Assembly (NCBI GenBank): GCA_947649205.1
Contig: CANSQM010000010.1
Span: forward strand, 27,410-91,409
Reading direction: 5' to 3'
Length of the DNA: 64,000 bases
Source: an uncultured Enterorhabdus sp.
GTDB taxonomy: Bacteria > Actinomycetota > Coriobacteriia > Coriobacteriales > Eggerthellaceae
The notes under the pieces are model-generated. The model did not search any database, was not told the origin of the DNA, and saw only the letters and a program-made list of their open reading frames with translations. Of this stretch, positions 41,369 to 50,342 are shown in pieces. Position numbers and translations under genes: made by a program. Every line of letters starts with the position of its first letter. Position 1 is the first letter of the stretch.

Positions 41369-41557
41369 CGGAAGGGGAGGGCCCGCGGCGGACGTCTGAG
41401 CGCCCCTTGGAGAATGCGGCCGTTAAGAAGCAGATTCCACTTCAGCAGCAATGATGGCGGGATGGTACCGGCCTGCGTGCATCATCTTCTCTGCTTCTGT
41501 TGCCGCATTCGGAAAGGGACCAGCGCGAAGTCGGCCGCCGCGGGTCCTCCCCTTCCG
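41369..41557. repeat. 189-base nested inverted-repeat element upstream of kdp
   Basis: Outer arms 41369-41391 and 41535-41557 match at 22 of 23 bases (core GGAAGGGGAGG). Inside are two perfect stems: GAATGCGGC/GCCGCATTC (41412-41420, 41502-41510) and AGAAGCAG/CTGCTTCT (41426-41433, 41491-41498). The whole could fold into one long hairpin. No coding content was seen. It is MITE-like in form. Confidence 0.75.
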
Positions 41558-41586
41558 CGATGCCGGGGCGGTCGGCTCTTTCCCAT

Positions 41587-41651
41587 CTTAATACTCCCTT
41601 AATGCCCGAGCGCGAACCTTAAGGGCGCGTTTATCTCCCTTTTCCTAGACT
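41587..41651 (+). promoter_or_regulatory. kdp promoter with KdpE-like direct repeats
   Basis: CTTAAT at 41587-41592 and again at 41598-41603, 11 bases apart as expected for OmpR-family dimers, with CTTAAG at 41618-41623. TAGACT at 41646-41651 is the -10. No -35 match, typical of an activated promoter. The activator would be KdpE, encoded downstream. Confidence 0.6.
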
Positions 41652-41739
41652 GAGTTCATCCGGTGCGGAAGGCCGAGAGCGGCACCGCACCGTCGGTGAC
41701 GGCGCGGCCCTGCGGGGCCCTGGACGAAAGGGGAGCGCC

Positions 41740-41832
41740 ATGGCGTATGTGACGGCGGCGGTGGGCATGCTGGCCCTGGCCGCGATGGCGTACCTCGCGG
41801 TACTGCTGCTGAAAGACGGTGACGGGCGATGA
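41740..41832 (+). CDS. kdpF: KdpF small stabilising subunit
   Basis: A 30-residue single-span peptide (MAYVTAAVGMLALAAMAYLA, then VLLLKDGDGR). KdpF stabilises the KdpABC complex; size, hydrophobicity and position directly before kdpA identify it. Its TGA overlaps the kdpA ATG (ATGA). GAAAGGGGAG precedes the start. Confidence 0.85.
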   Translation: MAYVTAAVGMLALAAMAYLAVLLLKDGDGR

Positions 41833-43616
41833 GCGCGGAGGTGAGCGCGGCCCTGTTCACGGCGGCGGCCTACGGGGCCCTGCTGGTGGCCTGCGCGGTG
41901 CCGCTGTCCGGCTACCTCGTGAACGTGATGGAGGGCCGCCAGGCCCGGGCCCGGCGCATCGTCGGCCCGGTGGAGCGCGGCGCCTTCCGCCTTCTGCGGG
42001 TGAACCCGGACGACTCCATGGGCTGGAAGCGCTATCTGGTGTGCGTCGTGGCCTTCACGGGGGTGTCCATCGCGGGGCTGTTCGTGCTGCTGGTGGCCCA
42101 AGGGGCCCTGCCCGCCAACCCCGAGGGCTTCGGGGGGCTGCCCGCCGATACGGCCCTGAACATGGCCGTGAGCTTCGCGACCAACACCGATTGGCAGGCC
42201 GTGGCGGGGGAATCGCACCTCAGCTATTTGTCCCAGGCCGCGGGCCTGGCCGTGCAGAACTTCCTGTCACCGGCCGTGGGCATCGCCGTGGCCTTCGCCC
42301 TCATGCGGGGGCTGTGGTCGGCCGGCGACGGGCGGCTCGGGAACTTCTTCGCCGATGTGGTCCGCGTGACACTCTGCGTGCTTTTGCCCCTCTCCCTCGT
42401 TCTTTCCATAGCCCTGGCCTCCCAGGGCGTGCCCCAGACCTTCCAGGGCTACGAGACCGTGCAGCTGCTGGAACCTGTGGCCGTGGACGAGGCGGGCACC
42501 GTGGTGGCCGCCGACGATCCGGCGGCCGTGGAGGAGGTGACCGAGGCCGTGGTGCCCCTGGGCCCCCAGGCCTCTCAGGTGGCCATCAAGCAGCTGGGCA
42601 CCAACGGCGGCGGTTTCAACGGGGCGAACTCCGCCTCGGCTCTGGAGAACCCCACGCCCTTGGCGAACCTGCTCGAATGCCTGGCCATTTTGCTTCTGCC
42701 CTTCACCCTCATCCTCAGCTTCGGGCGCATGGTGGCCGACCGGCGCCAGGGCCGGGCTCTGCTGGCCTGCGTGCTCATCCTGCTGGCTGCCGGCACCGCC
42801 GTGCTCGTGGGGGCGGAGTTCCAGGCCACGCCCCAGCTGTCTCAGGACGGGGCCGTCTACACGGGCTCCCTTTCCCAGGCCGCCGGCAACATGGAGGGGA
42901 AGGAGTGCCGCATCGGCACGGCCGGTTCCGCCATCTGGACCGCGTTCACCACGGCGGCGGCCAACGGGTCGACCAACGCCTCTCTGGAGGGGCTCACGCC
43001 CATCGGCACCCTGGTGCCGCTCGTGTTCATGGGGCTCGGCGAGGTGGTGGGCGGCGGGGCCGGCACGGGCCTGGCGGCCCTGGTGGGATTTGCCGTGCTC
43101 ACGGTGTTCATCGCGAGCCTCATGGTGGGCCGCACCCCCGAGTACCTGGGGAAGAAGATCGGCCCGACCGAGATGCGCGCCGCCGTGGTGATGGTGACGG
43201 CCCCGGCCCTCGTGATCCTGCTCGCGGCCGCCGGGCTCTGCCTGGCCCCGGCCGGGGCCGTGCCCGTGGGCGAGGGCGGTCCGGCCGGCTTCGCCGAGGT
43301 GCTCTACGCCGCCGTGTCGGCCGGGGCCAATAACGGCTCGGCCCTCGCCGGGCTGGACGCCGATGCTCCCCTCGTGAACATCGTGCTGGCCGGGGCCATG
43401 GTGGCCGGCCGCCTCATTCCCGTGGCCTGCGCCCTGGGGCTGGCCGGCTCCCTGGCCCGGCGCGAGCCGGTGGCCGCCGGCCCCGGGTCGCTCTCCACAG
43501 CGAGCCCCCTGTTCGTGTTCCTCCTCCTGATGATCATCGTGCTCGTGGGCGCCCTCACGCTGCTGCCGGCCTTGGCCCTGGGGCCTCTGGCCGAGCAGCT
43601 CGGCACCCTCGCGTAG
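41829..43616 (+). CDS. kdpA: Potassium-transporting ATPase channel subunit KdpA
   Basis: A 595-residue membrane protein with about ten segments, related to K+ channels. Selectivity-filter regions include TNTDWQ (~119-124), TNGGGFNGANSA (~258-269) and the late SAGANNGSALAGL. It imports K+ at low external concentration using energy from KdpB. Slightly longer than E. coli KdpA, mainly in an extracellular loop near residues 205-245. Overlaps kdpF by four bases. Confidence 0.95.
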   Translation: MSAEVSAALFTAAAYGALLVACAVPLSGYLVNVMEGRQARARRIVGPVERGAFRLLRVNPDDSMGWKRYLVCVVAFTGVSIAGLFVLLVAQGALPANPEGFGGLPADTALNMAVSFATNTDWQAVAGESHLSYLSQAAGLAVQNFLSPAVGIAVAFALMRGLWSAGDGRLGNFFADVVRVTLCVLLPLSLVLSIALASQGVPQTFQGYETVQLLEPVAVDEAGTVVAADDPAAVEEVTEAVVPLGPQASQVAIKQLGTNGGGFNGANSASALENPTPLANLLECLAILLLPFTLILSFGRMVADRRQGRALLACVLILLAAGTAVLVGAEFQATPQLSQDGAVYTGSLSQAAGNMEGKECRIGTAGSAIWTAFTTAAANGSTNASLEGLTPIGTLVPLVFMGLGEVVGGGAGTGLAALVGFAVLTVFIASLMVGRTPEYLGKKIGPTEMRAAVVMVTAPALVILLAAAGLCLAPAGAVPVGEGGPAGFAEVLYAAVSAGANNGSALAGLDADAPLVNIVLAGAMVAGRLIPVACALGLAGSLARREPVAAGPGSLSTASPLFVFLLLMIIVLVGALTLLPALALGPLAEQLGTLA

Positions 43617-43631
43617 GAAAGGCAGTGCGCT

Positions 43632-45857
43632 ATGACGACGTTGGCAAAGAGCGGGAAGGATCTCCGCGCGGCGGTCGAAAACGAGCCGGGCACGGGGAAT
43701 GAAGCGGGCGCCGGGGCCACCCTCGACCCAGGTGCGGAAGCTGCCCCCGTCGGGGGGCGCCGGGGGGCGCCGGCCGTGGGGCCGTCCCCGGTGGGGCGGG
43801 CCCTGCGCGGGGCCGTGGCGAAGCTCTCGGTGCGGGACCAGGCCAAGAACCCCGTGATGTTCATGGTGTACCTGTCGGCCCTCTTGACCACGGCGCTGTT
43901 CCTGCTGGCTTTGGGCGGCATCTCCGATGCGCCGGCGGGCTACATCGCGGCCGTTGCCGCCATCCTGTGGGCCACAGTGCTCTTCGGCAACTTCGCCGAG
44001 GCCCTGGCCGAGGGGCGCGGCAAGGCCCAGGCCGATGCCCTGCGCTCGGCCAAGCGCGACGTGCAGGCTCGGCGCATCGACGGGGCCGTCCTCGCTGCGG
44101 CCGAGGGGGCCGACGACCCGCTCGCCCTGCTGCGGGATGCCTCCTCGGTCGTGTGCTCCACCGATCTGGCCCGGGGGGATGTGTACCTCGTGTGCGCCGG
44201 CGAGGCCGTGCCCGCCGATGGCGAGATCCTCATGGGCGCGGCCAGCGTGGACGAGAGCGCCATCACCGGCGAGTCGGCCCCGGTGGTGCGCGAGAGCGGC
44301 GGCGACCGCTCGGCGCTCACCGGGGGCACCACCGTGCTCTCCGACTGGCTCGTGGCCCGGGTGGCGGCCGAGGCCGGCCACAGCTTCCTCGACCAGATGA
44401 TCGCCATGGTGGAGTCGGCGGCCCGCAAGAAGACCCCCAACGAGCGGGCCTTGGAGCTGCTGCTCATCGCGCTCACCCTGGTGTTTCTGACCGTGTCGGT
44501 GGCCCTGTACGCCTTCGGGTCGTTCACGGCCGGGGAAGCCGGTGTGGCCAACCCGCTGGGGCTCACCTCCCTCGTGGCCCTGTTCGTGTGCCTGGCGCCC
44601 ACCACCATCGGCGCTCTGCTGTCGGCCATCGGCATCGCCGGCATGAGCCGCCTGAACCGGGCCAACGTGCTGGCCACGAGCGGCCGGGCCGTGGAGGCGG
44701 CCGGCGATGTGGACGTGCTGCTGCTGGACAAGACCGGCACCATTACCCTGGGCAACCGCCAGGCCGCGGCCTTCCTGCCCGTGGACGGCATCTCCGAGCG
44801 CGACCTGGCCGATGCCGCCCAGCTGGCGAGCCTGGCCGACGAGACCCCCGAGGGCCGCTCCGTGGTGGTGCTCGCCAAGGAGCGCTTCGGCATCCGCGAG
44901 CGCACCCTGGCCGGCGCGGGCTTTTCCGTGGTGCCCTTCACGGCCCAGACGCGCATGAGCGGGGTGGATTTCGGCGGTCACGAGATTCGCAAGGGGGCCG
45001 CCGATGCCGTGCGGGCCTACGTGGAGGAGCGCGGAGGCCGCTACAGCGCTCAGACCGCGGCCATTGCCGACGGCGTGGCCCGGGCCGGCGGCACCCCGCT
45101 CGTGGTGGCCCGGGACGGCCGGGTGCTCGGGGTCATCCACTTGAAGGACGTCATCAAGTCGGGCATTCGCGAGAACTTCGCTGATCTGCATGCCATGGGC
45201 ATCAAGACCGTCATGGTCACCGGCGACAACCCGCTCACGGCCGCGGCCATCGCCGCCGAGGCGGGGTTGGACGACTTCATCGCCGAGGCCACTCCCGAGG
45301 CAAAACTGGAGGCCATCCGCCGCTACCAGGCCGAGGGGCACCTCGTGGCCATGACCGGCGACGGCACCAACGACGCGCCGGCCCTGGCCCAGGCCGATGT
45401 GGCCGTGGCCATGAACTCCGGCACCCAGGCGGCCAAGGAGGCGGGCAACATGGTGGACCTGGATTCCTCGCCCACCAAGCTCATCGAGATCGTGCGCATC
45501 GGCAAGCAGCTGCTCATGACCCGCGGCAGCCTGACCACCTTCTCCATCGCCAACGACCTGGCGAAGTACTTCGCGGTCATCCCGGCGCTGCTCGTGCCTT
45601 TGTACCCGGGCCTGGAGGCCCTGAACATCATGCACCTGGCCAGCCCCGCCTCGGCCATGCTGGCGGCCATCATCTACAACGCCCTCATCATCGTGGCCCT
45701 CATCCCGCTGGCCCTGCGCGGCGTGAAGTACCGCGAGGGCACGCCGGCCTCGCTTTTGGCCCGCAACCTCACGGTGTACGGCCTCGGCGGCGTGGCGGTG
45801 CCCTTCGTGGCCATCAAAGCGCTGGATATGGCCCTCGTGGCCCTGGGCGTGGCCTAG
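43632..45857 (+). CDS. kdpB: Potassium-transporting P-type ATPase subunit KdpB
   Basis: A 741-residue P-type ATPase. Phosphorylation motif DKTGT with Asp366; SITGES-type actuator loop reads AITGESAPV; hinge [12 protein letters not shown]. It powers KdpA. An N-terminal ~60-residue Gly/Pro/Ala-rich extension precedes the conserved [15 protein letters not shown] start. The Ser of the TGES region that is phosphorylated in E. coli under high K+ is present. AAAGGCAG lies upstream. Fifteen-base gaps separate it from kdpA and kdpC. Confidence 0.95.
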   Translation: MTTLAKSGKDLRAAVENEPGTGNEAGAGATLDPGAEAAPVGGRRGAPAVGPSPVGRALRGAVAKLSVRDQAKNPVMFMVYLSALLTTALFLLALGGISDAPAGYIAAVAAILWATVLFGNFAEALAEGRGKAQADALRSAKRDVQARRIDGAVLAAAEGADDPLALLRDASSVVCSTDLARGDVYLVCAGEAVPADGEILMGAASVDESAITGESAPVVRESGGDRSALTGGTTVLSDWLVARVAAEAGHSFLDQMIAMVESAARKKTPNERALELLLIALTLVFLTVSVALYAFGSFTAGEAGVANPLGLTSLVALFVCLAPTTIGALLSAIGIAGMSRLNRANVLATSGRAVEAAGDVDVLLLDKTGTITLGNRQAAAFLPVDGISERDLADAAQLASLADETPEGRSVVVLAKERFGIRERTLAGAGFSVVPFTAQTRMSGVDFGGHEIRKGAADAVRAYVEERGGRYSAQTAAIADGVARAGGTPLVVARDGRVLGVIHLKDVIKSGIRENFADLHAMGIKTVMVTGDNPLTAAAIAAEAGLDDFIAEATPEAKLEAIRRYQAEGHLVAMTGDGTNDAPALAQADVAVAMNSGTQAAKEAGNMVDLDSSPTKLIEIVRIGKQLLMTRGSLTTFSIANDLAKYFAVIPALLVPLYPGLEALNIMHLASPASAMLAAIIYNALIIVALIPLALRGVKYREGTPASLLARNLTVYGLGGVAVPFVAIKALDMALVALGVA

Positions 45858-45872
45858 GGAAAGGAGAGAATC

Positions 45873-46481
45873 ATGCATGGAAATCAGTGGGTGCGCGCCA
45901 TCCTGCGCTCGGCGGTCCTTCTGCTCGCGGCCACGGCGCTGCTCGGGGTTCTGTACCCCCTCGCCGTCTGCGCCGTGGCCACGGCGGCCTTCCCCGCCCA
46001 GGCCACGGGATCCCTCATCGCGGTGGACGGCGTGACCTACGGCAGCGCTCTCGTGGGCCAGCCCTTCCGTGAGCCCGGCCATCTGTGGGGGCGCCCCACC
46101 GTGGCCGACGCCTCCACGTTCACCACCGAAGACGGCGAGCGGCTTCTGTGGTACGGCCCCGAGAACCTGAGTCCCGCCAGCGACGAGTTCGCCGAGCGCG
46201 TGGCCGCGCGGGTGGAGGCCGTGCGAGCGGCCCATCCCGACCAGGGCGACACACCGGTGCCGAGCGAGCTGGTGACCGTGTCCGGCTCCGGCTTCGACCC
46301 GCATATCTCGCCGGCCGCCGCCGAGTACCAAGTGGGACGCGTAGCTGTGGCCTGCGGCCGCACCGAGGAGGAGGTGCGGGCCATCATCCGCCAGTGCACC
46401 GAGCGGCCCCTACTCGGCGCCATCGGCGAGGCCCGGGTGAACGTGCTTAAGGTGAACCTCATGCTGGACGGCATCCTGTAA
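45873..46481 (+). CDS. kdpC: Potassium-transporting ATPase subunit KdpC
   Basis: A 202-residue single-span protein with external domain: membrane segment ~12-34, then GSLIAVDGVTYGSALVGQPF, SNLSPAS-like NLSPASDEF, and the family end SGSGFDPHISPAAAEYQ. KdpC assists nucleotide and K+ handling in KdpFABC. AAAGGAGAG precedes the ATG. A hairpin and a copy of the 115-base repeat follow, separating the transporter from its sensor genes. Confidence 0.94.
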   Translation: MHGNQWVRAILRSAVLLLAATALLGVLYPLAVCAVATAAFPAQATGSLIAVDGVTYGSALVGQPFREPGHLWGRPTVADASTFTTEDGERLLWYGPENLSPASDEFAERVAARVEAVRAAHPDQGDTPVPSELVTVSGSGFDPHISPAAAEYQVGRVAVACGRTEEEVRAIIRQCTERPLLGAIGEARVNVLKVNLMLDGIL

Positions 46482-46483
46482 CA

Positions 46484-46506
46484 CGTTCGCCCTGACGGGG
46501 CGAACG
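46484..46506 (+). terminator. Hairpin after kdpC
   Basis: CGTTCGCCC (46484-46492), loop TGACG, GGGCGAACG (46498-46506), three bases after the stop. No T-run. Same placement as the hairpin preceding the repeat copy after fhs. Confidence 0.6.
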
Positions 46507-46518
46507 CATTACGCCGAC

Positions 46519-46634
46519 GCTGCGGCTCCGACCGGCGCCTGGCCTTGCACGGCACCGCTTTCCCTCGCGGCCGCGTTGGCCGCTCGGCCGCGGCTCAGCA
46601 CAATGCCGGGCACCGGTTGGAGCCTCGCTGACTT
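46519..46634 (+). repeat. 115-base palindromic interspersed repeat, copy 3
   Basis: Starts GCTGCGGCTCCGACCGGC and ends CCTCGCTGACTT like copy 2; the ends pair (GGCTCCGACCGGCGCC with GGCACCGGTTGGAGCC) and the centre has GGCCGCTCGGCCGCGG. It lies between kdpC and kdpD, upstream of the kdpD -10 (TAGGAT, 46702-46707). Confidence 0.85.
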
Positions 46635-46745
46635 CCTGAAGTGCTTCCCTGCCATTGGGTAACTGTTGAATGAACGAAACCATCGGGGGCCAGTGCGGTG
46701 ATAGGATGAGGGAAACGGTAAGCAATGGAGCGGAAGGAGGGTGCG

Positions 46746-49556
46746 GTGACGCTGGGGCGCGACAACGGGGAGGCGGCTGAGGCGCGCCGCGATCCGGAGG
46801 CCATCCTGCACCGCCTGCGCGAGGAGGAGGCCGCCGCTCCGAGCGGCCGGGGGAAGCTGAAGGTGTTCTTCGGCTATGCGGCCGGGGTGGGCAAGACCTA
46901 CGCCATGCTGAGCGAGGCCCATCGGGCCCAGGGCGCCGGCGCCGACATCGTGGTGGGCTACGTGGAGCCCCACACCCGCGCCGACACCCTGGCCCTCGTG
47001 GAAGGGCTCGAGGTGCTGCCCTGCCGCGAGCTGTCCCACCGCGGCATCGCCCTGCGGGAGTTCGACCTGGACGGGGCCCTGACCCGGCGTCCCCAGATCG
47101 TGCTCGTGGACGAGCTGGCCCACAGCAACGCGCCGGGATGCCGCCACCGCAAGCGCTACCAGGATGTGGAGGAGCTGCTCCGCGCCGGCATCGACGTGTA
47201 CACCACGGTGAACGTGCAGCACCTCGAGGGGCTCAACGACAAGATCGCCGCCATCACCGCCGTGGCTCCCTCCGAGCGCATTCCCGACCGCATCTTCGAC
47301 GCCGCCGACTCGGTGGAGCTCGTGGATTTGGAACCGGCCGACCTCATCGAGCGCCTGCAGGCGGGCAAGATCTACGCTCCGGAGCGGGTGGGCACGGCGC
47401 TGGCGCACTTCTTCTCCCGCACCAACCTCGCCGCCCTGCGCGAGGTGGCCCTGCGCCGGGCGGCCGATCGCCTCACCCGCAACGCCCCCGCCTCGGCGGT
47501 GCCCCACGCGGCCGGGGGCGAGGACGTGCTCGTGCTGGTGAGCGGCGAGGATGCCGCTGCCCGGGTCATCCGCACGGCGGCCTCCCTGGCCGAGGCCGCC
47601 CACGGCACCTTGACGGCCCTCGTCGTGGAATCGTCCGAGGAGGCCGCCGCCCCCGATGAGGTCGAAGGGCGCAAGCGGGCCGTGGCCCTCGCCGAGGAGC
47701 TCGGCGCCCGCGTGGTCACCCTCGCCGGCGACGATCCCGTGCAGCCCCTGGCCCTCTACGCCGCCACGGCCGGTATTCGCCGCATCGTGGTGCCCGCCGG
47801 TACGGGCCGCTCCCGGCTCTTCGGGCGCGGAGAGGTGGCCTGGCGGCTCATGCGGGCTGCCCCCGAGGCAGTGGTCACGGCGGTGCCGGCCGTGGACGCC
47901 CCCTCGGTGCTCAAGCGCCTCCATGCCTCCACGGGGTTTACGCCCACGGCTGCCGACGGGGTTCGGGCCTTGGGGGCCGTGGCCCTGGCCACGGCCGTGA
48001 GCGCGGTGGCCTGGGCCGTGAGCCCTGCCACCTCGGTGGTGCTCATGGTCTATCTGCTCGTGGCCCTGCTCGTGGCCACCCGGGCCGACGGCTTCCTCTA
48101 CGCGGTGCTGGCGGCCCTGGGCAGCGTGGTGGCCTACAACTTCTTCTTCACGGCTCCCCGCTTCACCTTTCACGCCTACGGCCTGTCGGCGCCGGTGATC
48201 TTCGCCTTCCTGCTCATAGGTACTCTGGCGGCCTCGTCGCTGGCCATCCGCCTCAAGCGCCAGGCGGCCCAGGCGGCCCGCCGTTCCTACCGTACCGAAG
48301 TGCTCTTGGAGAGCAGCCGCAAGCTCCAGGCCGCCTCGACGCTGGACGGCTGCCTCGAGACGGCCGCCGCCCAGGTGGTGAAGATCCTCGACCGGCCCGT
48401 GGTCATCTACCGCGCCGACGATCTGGCCCCCTCGGGCCTGGCCGCCCCCCGGGTCTTCGACGTGCCGGGCACCGGCGGGGGCGATGCCGAGGCCGCCGCG
48501 CTCACGGCCCCCGGGGAGCGGGCCGTGGCCGCCTGGGTGGCCGCCAACGGCGAGCCGGCCGGAGCCACGACCGATACGCTGCGGGAGACCCGCTGCCTGT
48601 ATCTGCCCATCCGCTCGGCCGAGCGCGTGTTCGCCGTGGCCGGCCTGGTCATGGAACGGGACAGCGGCGATTTCGGCTCCTTCGAGCGCAACCTGCTGGC
48701 CGCCCTTCTCGACGAGTGCGGCCAGCAGGCCCAGGCCCTGGTTCTGGCCCGGGAGCGGCGCAACCTCTCGGTGAAGGCCGAGAAGGAGGCCCTGCGGTCG
48801 AACCTGCTGCGGGCCATCTCCCACGATCTGCGCACGCCGCTCACGAGCATCTCCGGCGACGCCGATGTGCTCCTGACCGCGGGCGATGCCCTGGACGGCG
48901 CCCAGCGCCGCCGTCTGGCCGCCGACATCTACGAGGACGCGACCTGGCTCATCGACCTCGTGGAGAACTTGCTGTCGGTGACGCGCCTCGACGACGGAGC
49001 CGTGGAAGTGGCCCGGGCCCCCGAGCTGGTGGCCGACGTGCTCGACGATGCTTTGCGCCACGTCAGCCGAGCGGCGGCCGATCACGCCGTCGTCGTGGAA
49101 GTGGAGGATGAGCTGCTCATGGCCTCCATGGACGGCCGGCTCATCGTGCAGGTGGTGGTGAACCTCGTGAACAACGCCGTGGCCTACACCCCGCCTGGCT
49201 CCACTATCCGCGTGACGGCCGCCCGGCAGCGCTCGGGGGCGGGCGAGGCGCTCGTGGCCGTGGCGGTGGCCGACGACGGCCCCGGCATCTCGGACGGGGA
49301 GAAGGCCCGCGTCTTCGAGCTGTTCTACCACGGCTCGGCCGCCGGCGAGGGGCGGTCCGGGACTCCGGGCGAGGGGGGCGACAGCCGCCGCGGCATGGGC
49401 CTCGGGCTGTCCCTGTGCCGCTCGATTTTGCGGGCCCACGGCAGCGACATAACTCTGGCCGATGCGGTGCCCCACGGCTGCGTGTTCTCCTTCACCCTGC
49501 CCGAGGCCGCGGTTCCGACGATGGAGGGAGGCGAGGGCCATGGCAGTTCACGATGA
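46746..49556 (+). CDS. kdpD: Osmosensitive K+ channel sensor histidine kinase KdpD
   Basis: A 936-residue sensor kinase (943 if the ATG at 46725 is used). The N-terminal KdpD domain has Walker A GYAAGVGKTYAML and Walker B-like IVLVDELAHSN; a universal-stress-type domain covers ~255-375; four membrane segments lie at ~410-510; a GAF-like region follows. The kinase core has His693 (AISHDLRTPLTSI) and ATP motifs NLVNNA and DDGPGIS. The GTG at 46746 is preferred because AAGGAGG lies five bases upstream. It senses K+ limitation and phosphorylates KdpE. Overlaps kdpE by 17 bases. Confidence 0.93.
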   Translation: MTLGRDNGEAAEARRDPEAILHRLREEEAAAPSGRGKLKVFFGYAAGVGKTYAMLSEAHRAQGAGADIVVGYVEPHTRADTLALVEGLEVLPCRELSHRGIALREFDLDGALTRRPQIVLVDELAHSNAPGCRHRKRYQDVEELLRAGIDVYTTVNVQHLEGLNDKIAAITAVAPSERIPDRIFDAADSVELVDLEPADLIERLQAGKIYAPERVGTALAHFFSRTNLAALREVALRRAADRLTRNAPASAVPHAAGGEDVLVLVSGEDAAARVIRTAASLAEAAHGTLTALVVESSEEAAAPDEVEGRKRAVALAEELGARVVTLAGDDPVQPLALYAATAGIRRIVVPAGTGRSRLFGRGEVAWRLMRAAPEAVVTAVPAVDAPSVLKRLHASTGFTPTAADGVRALGAVALATAVSAVAWAVSPATSVVLMVYLLVALLVATRADGFLYAVLAALGSVVAYNFFFTAPRFTFHAYGLSAPVIFAFLLIGTLAASSLAIRLKRQAAQAARRSYRTEVLLESSRKLQAASTLDGCLETAAAQVVKILDRPVVIYRADDLAPSGLAAPRVFDVPGTGGGDAEAAALTAPGERAVAAWVAANGEPAGATTDTLRETRCLYLPIRSAERVFAVAGLVMERDSGDFGSFERNLLAALLDECGQQAQALVLARERRNLSVKAEKEALRSNLLRAISHDLRTPLTSISGDADVLLTAGDALDGAQRRRLAADIYEDATWLIDLVENLLSVTRLDDGAVEVARAPELVADVLDDALRHVSRAAADHAVVVEVEDELLMASMDGRLIVQVVVNLVNNAVAYTPPGSTIRVTAARQRSGAGEALVAVAVADDGPGISDGEKARVFELFYHGSAAGEGRSGTPGEGGDSRRGMGLGLSLCRSILRAHGSDITLADAVPHGCVFSFTLPEAAVPTMEGGEGHGSSR

Positions 49557-50250
49557 GGGCGTCATCCTCGTGGTGGAGGACGACGGGGCCGTGCGCAACC
49601 TCGTGGCCACGGCCCTCGATGTGCACGGCTATGCCCACCGCGAGGCCGCCACGGCCACGGCGGCCCTCATGGAGCTGACGAGTGCGACCGACATCAACCT
49701 CGTCATTCTGGATCTGGGCCTGCCCGACCGCGACGGCGTGGAGGTCATCGGTGCCCTGCGCGGCTGGTCCCGCATGCCGGTCATCGTACTGTCGGCCCGC
49801 CAGGAGGACGCCGACAAGGTGGCCGCCCTGGATGCCGGGGCCGACGACTACCTCACGAAGCCCTTCTCTGTGGAGGAGCTCTTGGCCCGGGTGCGGGTGG
49901 CCCTGCGCCGCCTCGCCTACGACCAGCCGGCGCCCGAGGCGCCCGAGCGGTACCGCAACGGCGGCCTGGAGATCGATTTCGACGCCGGCGTAGCCCTCCG
50001 CGATGGAACCGAGCTGCACCTCACCCCCATCGAGTACAAGCTTCTGGCCCTCATGGCCCGCCATACGGGGAAGGTGCTCACCCACAACTACATCCTCAAG
50101 GAGGTGTGGGGCGCCGCCCTGGCCTCCGACCTGCCGAGCCTGCGGGTGTTTATGGCCACCCTGCGCAAGAAGATCGAGCCCGATCCCGCCAATCCGGTCT
50201 ACCTCCAGACCCACGTCGGCATCGGCTACCGCATGATGCGGGTGGAATAG
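49540..50250 (+). CDS. kdpE: KDP operon response regulator KdpE
   Basis: A 236-residue OmpR-type regulator. Receiver domain with EDD (~13-15), phosphorylated Asp58 (LVILDLGLPDRDG) and KPFS; winged helix ~135-230 (LTPIEYKLLALMARH, LRVFMATLRKKIE). It activates kdpFABC; the 11-base-spaced CTTAAT repeats at 41587-41603 are the likely target. The start lies inside the end of kdpD, ensuring coupled synthesis. Confidence 0.93.
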   Translation: MAVHDEGVILVVEDDGAVRNLVATALDVHGYAHREAATATAALMELTSATDINLVILDLGLPDRDGVEVIGALRGWSRMPVIVLSARQEDADKVAALDAGADDYLTKPFSVEELLARVRVALRRLAYDQPAPEAPERYRNGGLEIDFDAGVALRDGTELHLTPIEYKLLALMARHTGKVLTHNYILKEVWGAALASDLPSLRVFMATLRKKIEPDPANPVYLQTHVGIGYRMMRVE

Positions 50251-50330
50251 GGGAGGCGCCACATCCCGGCCCTCGGCTCCATAGGTAAACATTTGTTCGA
50301 TTTCCTGTGGCTATTTGGGCGGCGCCGTGG

Positions 50331-50342
50331 TAGGATAGGTCC
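50331..50342 (+). promoter_or_regulatory. Leaderless-type promoter of rarA
   Basis: TAGGAT at 50331-50336, six bases, then ATG at 50343. No ribosome site. Same geometry as apbE and tsaE. Confidence 0.5.
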
